From the NCBI GenBank assembly GCA_950295325.1, contig OX485804.1, forward strand, positions 47,232,429 to 47,296,428: 64,000 nucleotides of DNA, in the 5' to 3' direction. Made by a program: the position numbers and the translations under genes. Below are positions 55,901-64,000 of this stretch, one piece after another. This DNA comes from Polytrichum commune. Its lineage: Eukaryota > Streptophyta > Polytrichopsida > Polytrichales > Polytrichaceae. The notes beneath the pieces are model-generated. The model was not told where the DNA came from, searched no databases, and saw only the letters and a list, made by a program, of their open reading frames with translations. Each line of letters begins with the position of its first letter. Positions within the stretch are counted from its first letter, which is position 1.

Positions 55901-56989
55901 TTCTTCGTGAACAAAGGCTTTACGAGGAGCCATGCGGATCACTCGTTGTATGTTTTGCAAACTTGCAACTACATTGTGATTGTCATCATATATGTGGACG
56001 ACCTCGTGATTTTGTCGGACGACGTGGACATGATCAACGAGTTGAAGGCTAGCCTCGAGCGCGAATTCGAGATGAGCGACCTCGGCGAGTTGCATTTCTT
56101 CCTCGGCGTTCATTTCGAGAGGGATAGGAGGTCGCGCACCATCACCATGCATCAACGAAGCTACATCGAAACCATTTTGGAGCGATTCGGCATGAGTGAT
56201 TGCAAGCCCATCGCAACCCCGCTCGACACCAAGACATCGTTGCCGAAGCTTTCGGATGACGAGCACGAAGAGCATTTGCATGAAATGAAGGACGTTCCAT
56301 ACCAAGAGGCGGTGGGGTCGTTGATGTACGCAATGGTGGCCACAAGACCGGACCTCGCATTTGCGGTAAGCGTGGTAAGCCGCTATATGTCGAAACCCGG
56401 TCCGATGCATTGGATGGCGGTCAAACGGATCATGCGCTACTTGAAGGGCACCTTAGATATGAAGTTGCGCATCGGAGGCAATCATATTAACGTCAAAGGG
56501 TATTCGGATGCGGATTGGGCCGGCGATGTGGAAAACCGTAGGTCCACGTCCGGGTACGTATTCTTTGTCGGAGACGGAGCCGTTTCGTGGAATAGCAAAC
56601 GGCAACAAACGGTGGCACAATCAACAATGGAGGCGGAGTACATGGCCATGAACCGATGCACGAGGGAGGCCATTTGGCTAAGGCAATTAATGGAGGATGT
56701 AGGTTGTGTACAAGAGGAGGCCACGACCATCATGTGCGACAACCAAGGTTCTATGGCATTAGCTAAGAACCCAACCAACCATGATAGGTCGAAGCATATA
56801 GATGTGCAACACCATTTCATTAGAGAAAAGATTGAAAACAAAATTGTAGAGTTAGAATATTGTCCAACGCAATATATGGTAGCGGACATTCTAACAAAGG
56901 CTTTAGCGAGAGATAGGCATGAGGGGTTAAGTAAAATAATGGGGTTGGAGTACAATGCCACCTCGCAAAGTGGGAGTATTGCAAGATAG
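52928..56989 (+). CDS. Gag-pol polyprotein of element E (1353 aa)
   Basis: Uninterrupted from ATG 52928 with the same domains and motifs as A and D (CYNCGKLGHLARNC, DSGASNHM, RTDNGGEY, YVDDLVIL, YSDADWAGD). Very close to the A product. Stop codon 13 bp inside the LTR. Confidence 0.95.
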   Translation: MASSEGDGHITLDKFGGDNFNLYKFKLEMVMSTKDLWEIVEGSELPPPSTASDEVKKAYERRCKKAFAIIATSLVDKELAHIKGCKGPAEAWKTLCNIHETKSLSNILFIRRKFFTIKMDEGADILDHINKVKSLADQLTCLEVPMKDEDVVMTLLDSLPPSFDHLITALETRPMKELTLDFITARLMHEVSKRKEKEPQGDDAAMLSRQPRTFDNNERRGDGPRCYNCGKLGHLARNCRLKRKVNANIARSSDDFAFVVRDGASKTPTTRWIVDSGASNHMTPHKQFFDTYESISGRKVFMGDNGIVEVLGKGSILVETRVKGRARSIRMHDVLHVPDLHSNLLSVSKLISRGLKVHFNTLGCVVRASNGEMLAVASLESNLYQLDTKVMHEAETSSLAHSEANSHPLELWHKRLGHLNANSVKSLQTMVSGMDVRAVPNDVHSFACEGCVQGKQARRPFPTEGGTRATKILELVHSDLCGPMKTPSIGGARYFLTFIDDFSRKIWVYVLKSKSEVLARFKEWKTLVERQSEHVVKVLRTDNGGEYISKAFDDFLSKHGIARQNSSPYTPQQNGVAERANRTIVEMARSMIHAQRLGHEFWAEAVCNAVYVRNRCPTKAVEGKTPEEAWSGRLPHVSHMRVFGCVAYAKVPDQRRTKLDAKGVKCLFLGYCEGTKAYRLICLETKKIIKSPDVVFFEDKTHLEDCPSGSIDETPAVKVDISAKSDVDESEANGDDPLEELDIEEEEDAEANIPATKSTRSAEASKLDYGKKPATKAPPPPQHSNETMGHSRYPDRARKPLGEWWKNHIPPPQDKEHANMATIGEPRNVREAIESSDASEWELAMQEEFESLIANGTWELTPLPKGRKAVKCKWVFKTKKDARGVVVRFKARLVAKGCSQVEGVDFSETFAPVAKFNTIRVILALAAAMGLEIHQMDVKTAFLNGELDVVIYMEQPEGFVQKGREHLVCKLRKTLYGLKQSGRAWYECIHVFFVNKGFTRSHADHSLYVLQTCNYIVIVIIYVDDLVILSDDVDMINELKASLEREFEMSDLGELHFFLGVHFERDRRSRTITMHQRSYIETILERFGMSDCKPIATPLDTKTSLPKLSDDEHEEHLHEMKDVPYQEAVGSLMYAMVATRPDLAFAVSVVSRYMSKPGPMHWMAVKRIMRYLKGTLDMKLRIGGNHINVKGYSDADWAGDVENRRSTSGYVFFVGDGAVSWNSKRQQTVAQSTMEAEYMAMNRCTREAIWLRQLMEDVGCVQEEATTIMCDNQGSMALAKNPTNHDRSKHIDVQHHFIREKIENKIVELEYCPTQYMVADILTKALARDRHEGLSKIMGLEYNATSQSGSIAR

Positions 56990-57392
56990 TGTTAGGTTGC
57001 ATCGGTGACATTGTCCCATATGGGTTGTCTACGCTGGTCCTAACCCATACATATAAATAAAGGCATAAGGGGAGGAGCTAATCACTCTCTCCATTGTATG
57101 CAACCATTGTGTATTGTGTTCTTGCTTGCTACGCTGATCTCTTTGCTTCTTCCTCTCATTTCCCAATATTCTATGCTTACTTTGAGGTGTTTTGAGTTCC
57201 AAAAGGCTTAGTTTTGGCTTTTTGATGGTTATGTAGTTATTTGGCTTAGTTTCGGAGTGGAAAGGTGCTGACTTGAGTGTGTGAGAACCTTGAATTAATT
57301 CCAAAGTTTAAAATCAAATTCTAAATTTTTTCGAGGGCTTTGTAGCCCTCGTGGTACATTAAGTGAGTGGGAGCTTGCATTTGAGTTGCAAA

Positions 57393-58611
57393 ATGGCTTC
57401 TAGTGAGGGCGATGGCCACATCACGCTCGACAAGTTTGGCGGCGACAACTTCAACCTCTACAAGTTCAAGTTGGAGATGGTGATGTCCACCAAAGACCTT
57501 TGGGAGATCGTGGAGGGGTTGGAGTTGCCGCCACCGTCCACGGCGAGCGACGAGGTGAAGAAGGCGTACGAGCGTCGATGCAAGAAAGCCTTCGCCATCA
57601 TTGCCACGAGCTTGGTGGACAAGGAGTTGGCGCACATCAAAGGGTGTAAAGGACCGGCGGAAGCGTGGAAAACGTTGTGCAACATCCACGAAACCAAAAG
57701 CTTGTCCAACATCTTGTTCATTAGGCGCAAGTTTTTCACCATCAAGATGGACGAAGGCGCCGACATCCTCGACCACATCAACAAGGTAAAATCTCTCGCC
57801 GATCAACTCACATGCTTGGAGGTGCCAATGAAGGACGAGGACGTGGTCATGACCTTGCTCGATAGCCTACCGCCTTCATTCGACCATTTGATCACGGCGT
57901 TGGAGACGCGCCCCATGAAGGAGCTCACGTTGGATTTCATCACCGCACGTCTCATGCACGAGGTGTCCAAGAGGAAGGAGAAGGAGCCTCAAGGAGACGA
58001 TGCGGCCATGTTGTCCCGCCAACCTCGCAAGTTCGACAACAACGAGAGGCGAGGCGACGGCACGAGGTGCTACAATTGTGGTAAGTTGGGCCACCTCGCT
58101 CGCAATTGTCGATTGAAACGCAAGGTGAATGCCAACGTCGCGAGGTCGAGCGATGATTTTGCATTTGTTGTGAGAGATGGGGCGTGTAAAACCTCCACCA
58201 CTAGATGGATAGTTGATTCGGGGGCCTCGAACCACATGACACCGCATAAGCAATTTTTCGACACGTACGAATCCATTTCGGGCCGTAAAGTGTTTATGGG
58301 TGACAATGGCATCGTAGAGGTCCTAGGCAAAGGCTCCATCCTAGTGGAAACACGTGTGAAGGGTCGTGCACGGAGCATTAGAATGCACGACGTGCTTCAC
58401 GTGCCCGACTTGCATTCCAACTTGCTTTCGGTGAGCAAACTCATATCGCGGGGTTTGAAAGTGCATTTCAACTCGTTGGGATGCGTGGTGAGGGCGAGCA
58501 ACGGCGAGATGTTGGCCGTGGCGTCGTTGGAGTCCAATTTGTACCAATTGGACACGAAGGTGATGCATGAGGCCGAAACGAGTTCTTTGGCGCATTCGGA
58601 GGCGAACTCGC
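57393..58611 (+). pseudogene. Gag-protease part of element C, duplicated copy
   Basis: Same product as at 50228-51446, displaced by 7165 bp, with no protein difference seen. Cut by the duplicated insertion of E. Confidence 0.9.
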
Positions 58612-61600
58612 TATTGCAAGATAGTGTTAGGTTGCATCGGTGACATTGTCCCATATGGGTTGTCTACGCTGGTCCTAACCCATACATATAAATAAAGGCA
58701 TAAGGGGAGGAGCTAATCACTCTCTCCATTGTATGCAACCATTGTGTATTGTGTTCTTGCTTCCTACGCTGATCTCTTTGCTTCTTCCTCTCATTTCAAT
58801 AGGTTATGGGCCCACTTTGCTTTAGAGCTTAGAGATCAACTTAGGAAGAGGTAGGAGAGAGCCGGATCTGATCGGAGGCGATTTGGAGGTGTTTCAAGCT
58901 TTTGGTGGAGTTTTGGAGTTTTGGAGCACTTTTGGAGCGCTTTGGAGCATTCTTGGACACTTGGACCAGCGCGGAGGACACCTTAGGTTGAGGTTCATTG
59001 TATCTTGAGTGTTTATGTGAGATCGATTCGCATTTTGAGGGTTTGAGGTGTTTTGAGTTCCAAAACGCTTAGGTGTGGCTTTTTGACGGTTATGTAGTTA
59101 TTAAGCTTAGTTTTGGAGTGGAAAGGTGCTGACTTGAGAGATCCATCCATTCTATGCTAACTTTGAGGTGTTTTGAGTTCCAAAAGGCTTAGTTGTGGCT
59201 TTTTGATGGTTATCTAGTTATTTGGCTTAGTTTTGGAGTGGAAAGGTGCTGACTTGAGAGATCCATCCATTCAAGACTAACTTTGAGGTGTTTTGAGTTC
59301 CAAAAGGCTTAGTTTTGGCTTTTTGATGGTTATGTAGTTATTAAGCTTAGTTTTGGAGTGGAAAGGTGCTGACTTGAGAGATCCATCCATTCTATGCTTA
59401 TTTTGAGGTGTTTTGAGTTCCAAAAGGCTTAGGTGTGGCTTTTTGATGGTTATGTAGTTATTAAGCTTAGTTTTGGAGTGGAAAGGTGCTGACTTGAGAG
59501 ATCCATCCATTCTATGCTAACTTTGAGGTGTTTTGAGTTCCAAAAGGCTTAGTTGTGGCTTTTTGATGGTTATCTAGTTATTAAGCTTAGTTTTGGAGTG
59601 GAAAGGTGCTGACTTGAGAGATCCATCCATTCAAGACTAACTTTGAGGTGTTTTGAGTTCCAAAAGGCTTAGTTTTGGCTTTTTGATGGTTATATAGTTA
59701 TTAAGCTTAGTTTTGGAGTGGAAAGGTGCTGACTTGAGAGATCCATCCATTCTATGCTTACTTTGAGGTGTTTTGAGTTCCAAAAGGCTTAGTTGTGGCT
59801 TTTTGATGGTTATCTAGTTATTTGGCTTAGTTTTGGAGTGGAAAGGTGCTGACTTGAGAGATCCATCCATTCAAAACTAACTTTGAGGTGTTTTGAGTTC
59901 CAAAAGGTTTAGTTTTGGCTTTTGGATGGTTATATAGTTATTTGGCTTAGCTTTGGAGTGGAAAGGTGCTGACTTGAGTGTATGAGAACCTTCAATTAAT
60001 TCCAAAGTTTAAAATCAAATTCTAAAATTTTCGAGGGTTTTTTAGCCCTCGTCGTACATTAAGTGAGTGGGAGCTTGCATTTGAGTTGCAAAATGGCTTC
60101 TAGTGAGGGCGATGGCCACATCACGCTCGACAAGTTCGGCGGCGACAACTTCAACCTCTACAAGTTCAAGTTGGAGATGGTGATGTCCACCAAAGACCTT
60201 TGGGAGATCGTGGAGGGTTCGGAGTTGCCGCCACCGTCCACGGCGAGCGACGAGGTCAAGAAGGCGTACGAGCGTCGATGCAAGAAAGCCTTCGCCATCA
60301 TTGCCACGAGCTTGGTGGACAAGGAGTTGGCGCACATCAAAGGGTGTAAAGGACCGGCGGAAGCGTGGAAAACGTTGTGCAACATCCACGAAACCAAAAG
60401 CTTGTCCAACATCTTGTTCATTAGGCGCAAGTTTTTCACCATCAAGATGGACGAAGGCGCCGACATCCTCGACCACATCAACAAGGTAAAATCTCTCGCC
60501 GACCAACTCACATGCTTGGAGGTGCCAATGAAGGACGAGGATGTGGTCATGACCTTGCTCGATAGCCTACCGCCTTCATTCGACCATTTGATCACGGCGT
60601 TGGAGACGCGCCCCATGAAGGAACTCACGTTGGATTTCATCACCGCACGTCTCATGCACGAGGTGTCCAAGAGGAAGGAGAAAGAGCCTCAAGGAGACGA
60701 TGCGGCCATGTTGTCCCGCCAACCTCGCACGTTCGACAACAACGAGAGGCGAGGTGACGGCCCGAGGTGCTACAATTGTGGTAAGTTGGGCCACCTCGCT
60801 CGCAATTGTCGATTGAAACGCAAGGTGAATGCCAACATCGCGAGGTCGAGCGATGATTTTGCATTTGTTGTGAGAGATGGGGCGTCTAAAACCCCCACCA
60901 CTAGATGGATAGTTGATTCGGGGGCCTCGAACCACATGACACCGCATAAGCAATTTTTCGACACGTACGAATCCATTTCGGGCCGTAAAGTGTTTATGGG
61001 TGACAATGGCATCGTAGAGGTCCTAGGCAAAGGCTCCATCCTAGTGGAAACACGTGTGAAGGGTCGTGCACGGAGCATTAGAATGCACGACGTGCTTCAC
61101 GTGCCCGACTTGCATTCCAACTTGCTTTCGGTGAGCAAACTCATATCGCGGGGTTTGAAAGTGCATTTCAACACGTTGGGATGCGTGGTGAGGGCGAGCA
61201 ACGGCGAGATGTTGGCCGTGGCGTCGTTGGAGTCCAATTTGTACCAATTGGACACGAAGGTGATGCATGAGGCCGAAACGAGTTCTTTGGCGCATTCGGA
61301 GGCCAACTCGCATCCTTTGGAGCTTTGGCACAAGAGGTTGGGGCATCTCAACGCCAATAGCGTGAAATCGCTCCAAACCATGGTGAGCGGCATGGACGTG
61401 CGAGCGGTGCCCAACGACGTGCATTCGTTCGCGTGCGAAGGATGCGTCCAAGGCAAGCAAGCGAGGCGTCCGTTTCCCACGGAGGGAGGCACCCGCGCCA
61501 CCAAGATCTTGGAGCTCGTGCATTCCGACTTGTGCGGGCCGATGAAAACGCCGTCCATCGGAGGGGCAAGGTATTTTCTCACCTTCATCGATGATTTTTC

Positions 61601-63220
61601 GCGCAAAATTTGGGTGTATGTGCTCAAATCCAAGAGCGAGGTGTTGGCAAGGTTCAAAGAATGGAAAACCTTGGTGGAGAGGCAATCGGAACACGTAGTG
61701 AAGGTCCTTAGGACGGATAACGGCGGGGAATACATTTCTAAGGCATTCGACGATTTCTTAAGCAAACATGGCATCGCACGCCAAAATTCTTCACCTTACA
61801 CGCCGCAACAAAACGGGGTGGCCGAACGGGCCAATCGCACCATCGTGGAGATGGCGCGGTCCATGATTCATGCCCAACGCCTCGGCCACGAATTTTGGGC
61901 GGAGGCGGTGTGCAATGCGGTGTACGTGCGCAACCGGTGCCCCACGAAGGCCGTGGAAGGTAAGACGCCCGAGGAAGCGTGGAGCGGGAGGTTGCCGCAC
62001 GTGTCCCACATGCGCGTGTTCGGTTGCGTGGCTTATGCGAAGGTGCCGGATCAACGGCGGACGAAGTTGGACGCGAAGGGCGTCAAGTGTTTGTTCCTCG
62101 GATATTGCGAAGGCACGAAGGCGTACCGGCTCATTTGCTTGGAGACGAAGAAAATCATCAAGAGTCCGGACGTGGTGTTTTTCGAGGACAAAACGCATTT
62201 GGAGGATTGTCCAAGTGGGAGCATTGACGAAACACCGGCGGTCAAGGTGGACATATCCGCCAAATCGGACGTGGACGAGTCGGAGGCCAACGGCGACGAT
62301 CCTTTGGAGGAGCTCGACATCGAGGAGGAGGAGGATGCGGAGGCCAACATTCCGGCCACGAAATCCACTCGTAGCGCGGAGGCATCGAAACTTGACTACG
62401 GTAAGAAACCCGCAACCAAAGCACCTCCACCACCGCAACATAGCAATGAAACCATGGGCCATTCTAGGTATCCGGATAGGGCACGCAAACCGCTCGGGGA
62501 ATGGTGGAAGAACCACATTCCGCCGCCCCAAGACAAAGAGCATGCAAACATGGCAACCATCGGGGAACCTAGAAATGTGAGAGAGGCCATTGAATCGAGT
62601 GATGCGAGCGAGTGGGAGTTGGCTATGCAAGAGGAGTTCGAATCTCTCATTGCCAACGGCACGTGGGAGTTAACTCCGTTGCCGAAGGGCCGCAAGGCCG
62701 TGAAGTGCAAATGGGTGTTTAAAACGAAAAAAGATGCGAGAGGCGTGGTGGTTCGTTTCAAAGCAAGGTTAGTAGCAAAGGGGTGCTCGCAAGTGGAAGG
62801 CGTAGACTTTAGCGAAACCTTTGCACCGGTGGCCAAATTCAACACCATTCGAGTCATACTCGCATTGGCGGCGGCCATGGGGTTGGAGATACATCAAATG
62901 GACGTGAAGACCGCATTCTTGAACGGCGAATTGGACGTGGTGATCTACATGGAGCAACCGGAGGGGTTCGTGCAAAAAGGCCGAGAGCATCTCGTATGCA
63001 AGTTGAGGAAAACGCTCTACGGATTGAAGCAATCCGGACGAGCATGGTACGAATGCATTCACGTGTTCTTCGTGAACAAAGGCTTTACGAGGAGCCATGC
63101 GGATCACTCGTTGTATGTTTTGCAAACTTGCAACTACATTGTGATTGTCATCATATATGTGGACGACCTCGTGATTTTGTCGGACGACGTGGACATGATC
63201 AACGAGTTGAAGGCTAGCCT
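58612..63220 (+). mobile_element. Element E, duplicated copy, interrupted by element F
   Basis: 5' LTR 58612-58801, primer site 58802-58815, eight leader repeats (59045-59980), gag-pol from ATG 60093 through integrase into the reverse transcriptase, where F interrupts it. The remainder should lie beyond the window. Broken by the insertion only, as far as visible. Confidence 0.9.
60093..63220 (+). pseudogene. Gag-pol of element E, duplicated copy (partial)
   Basis: Gag, protease, integrase and the first part of the reverse transcriptase (through YVDDLVIL), the same as the first copy over this length, ending at the insertion point of F. Confidence 0.9.
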
Positions 63221-63412
63221 TATTGGGAAATGAGAGGAAGAAGCAAAGAGATCAGCGTAGCAAGCAAGAACACAATACACAATGGTTGCATACAATGGAG
63301 AGAGTGATTAGCTCCTCCCCTTATGCCTTTATTTATATGTATGGGTTAGGACCAGCGTAGACAACCCATATGGGACAATGTCACCGATGCAACCTAACAC
63401 TATCTTGCAATA
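63221..63412 (-). repeat. 3' LTR of element F
   Basis: 192 bp in reverse orientation (TATTGGGAAATGAG...TTGCAATA), next to the reverse polypurine tract CTCCCACTTTG. Confidence 0.93.
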
Positions 63413-64000
63413 CTCCCACTTTGCGAGGTGGCATTGTACTCCAACCCCATTATTTTACTTAACCCCTCATGCCTATCTCTCGCTAAAGCCTTTGTTAGAA
63501 TGTCCGCTACCATATATTGCGTTGGACAATATTCTAACTCTACAATTTTGTTTTCAATCTTTTCTCTAATGAAATGGTGTTGCACATCTATATGCTTCGA
63601 CCTATCATGGTTGGTTGGGTTCTTAGCTAATGCCATAGAACCTTGGTTGTCGCACATGATGGTCGTGGCCTCCTCTTGTACACAACCTACATCCTCCATT
63701 AATTGCCTTAGCCAAATGGCCTCCCTCGTGCATCGGTTCATGGCCATGTACTCCGCCTCCATTGTTGATTGTGCCACCGTTTGTTGCCGTTTGCTATTCC
63801 ACGAAACGGCTCCGTCTCCGACAAAGAATACGTACCCGGACGTGGACCTACGGTTTTCCACATCGCCGGCCCAATCCGCATCCGAATACCCTTTGACGTT
63901 AATATGATTGCCTCCGATGCGCAACTTCATATCTAAGGTGCCCTTCAAGTAGCGCATGATCCGTTTGACCGCCATCCAATGCATCGGACCGGGTTTCGAC
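63400..64000 (-). CDS. RNase H end of the gag-pol of element F (partial)
   Basis: Open from the window edge to a stop inside the LTR. Carries the RNase H motifs YSDADWAGD and STMEAEYMA and the conserved ending SGSIAR. The rest is outside the window. Confidence 0.9.
   Translation of the reverse strand, partial: SKPGPMHWMAVKRIMRYLKGTLDMKLRIGGNHINVKGYSDADWAGDVENRRSTSGYVFFVGDGAVSWNSKRQQTVAQSTMEAEYMAMNRCTREAIWLRQLMEDVGCVQEEATTIMCDNQGSMALAKNPTNHDRSKHIDVQHHFIREKIENKIVELEYCPTQYMVADILTKALARDRHEGLSKIMGLEYNATSQSGSIAR

Larger units (their letters stand above)
49812..56976 (+). repeat. Large tandem duplication, copy 1 (7165 bp)
   Basis: The unit runs from the start of one LTR to the start of the next and comprises LTR, C fragment (leader end, gag, protease) and element E up to its polypurine tract. 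Every landmark recurs 7165 bp further on (50228 to 57393, 52928 to 60093) with no difference noticed. Confidence 0.93.
51447..57168 (+). mobile_element. Element E: complete-looking Ty1/copia retrotransposon
   Basis: Inserted in C. 5' LTR 51447-51636, primer site 51637-51650, eight leader repeats, uninterrupted gag-pol, LTR at 56977-57168. The outside bases do not match (CTCGC on the left, TTCTA on the right), because the right LTR is followed by the flank of element D's LTR instead. This marks it as a recombinant LTR at the duplication junction. The coding part looks whole. Confidence 0.9.
56977..63220 (+). repeat. Large tandem duplication, copy 2 (6244 bp present)
   Basis: Repeats 49812-56055 in order: LTR 56977-57168, C fragment 57169-58611, second copy of E from 58612. 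It stops at 63220 in the reverse-transcriptase region, where element F starts. Confidence 0.93.
63221..64000 (-). mobile_element. Element F: Ty1/copia, 3' end, runs out of the window
   Basis: Minus strand. 3' LTR 63221-63412, polypurine tract, then RNase H (YSDADWAGD, VAQSTMEAEYMAMN) open to the window edge. Nearly identical to A in this part. The bases left of it are AGCCT; the matching duplication would be outside the window. Confidence 0.92.

Noticed and set aside
24788-64000. Search for a novel multi-gene system (defence cluster, biosynthetic cluster, endogenous virus with envelope) in the distal 39 kb
   Set aside because: All long frames are Ty1/copia gag-pol or their shadows. No envelope-like frame follows pol in any copy, since the 3' LTR starts within the last codons of pol.
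1-64000. tRNA, rRNA or other structured RNA genes
   Set aside because: No cloverleaf or rRNA core was recognised. The initiator-tRNA-like 14-mers are primer sites and lack the rest of a tRNA.

Overview
This window comes from the nuclear genome of a land plant. Two multi-exon genes have plant-type products: an ARM-repeat/BTB protein of the ARIA/ABAP1 family and a P5A-type ATPase of the PDR2/MIA family. Introns are short (mostly 60-500 bp), the non-coding DNA is AT-rich, and the distal part is packed with Ty1/copia LTR retrotransposons. The species cannot be fixed from sequence alone. Compact introns and a copia family with an unusual primer site would suit a bryophyte or other early-diverging plant lineage, but that is a weak inference.

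Layout. 1-1315: no gene seen. 1316-7385 (minus): ARIA/ABAP1-like gene, 19 coding exons, 700 aa, every exon junction in phase. 7476-14195: 6.7 kb of intergenic DNA between two divergent genes, holding microsatellites, a diverged direct duplication, a 69-bp tandem duplication and one decayed unidentified reading frame. 14196-23943 (plus): P5A ATPase, 24 coding exons, 1239 aa, with all catalytic motifs, one apparent GC-AG intron and an enlarged cytosolic loop. A polyadenylation signal follows at 24104. 24788-64000: essentially continuous LTR-retrotransposon DNA.

The retrotransposon block is one family of Ty1/copia elements. They have ~192-bp LTRs with ends TATTG...CAATA, a 14-nt primer site that matches the anticodon arm of initiator tRNA-Met (the half-tRNA priming mode known for Drosophila copia), 4-10 copies of a ~120-bp tandem repeat in the 5' leader, and a single gag-pol frame of 1353 codons. 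The copies are nested: H (minus) is interrupted by G (plus), G by C (plus), and C by B (minus), which is itself interrupted by A (minus); C is also interrupted by D and E (both plus). Five-base target duplications are visible for A, B and D. A, D and E look whole; B, C, G, H and the fragments at 24.8-28 kb are broken or decayed.

From 49812 a 7165-bp unit running LTR to LTR is repeated head to tail (49812-56976 and 56977-63220). This is what unequal recombination between LTRs of neighbouring insertions would give, unless it is an assembly artefact. The second copy is cut at 63220 by a further minus-strand element (F) that runs out of the window.

A separate non-LTR item is a 318-bp, almost perfectly palindromic element (25404-25721), probably a MITE or foldback transposon. 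It sits in the oldest leader-repeat array. A sequence resembling its arm lies in an intron of the ATPase gene (about 22855-22925).
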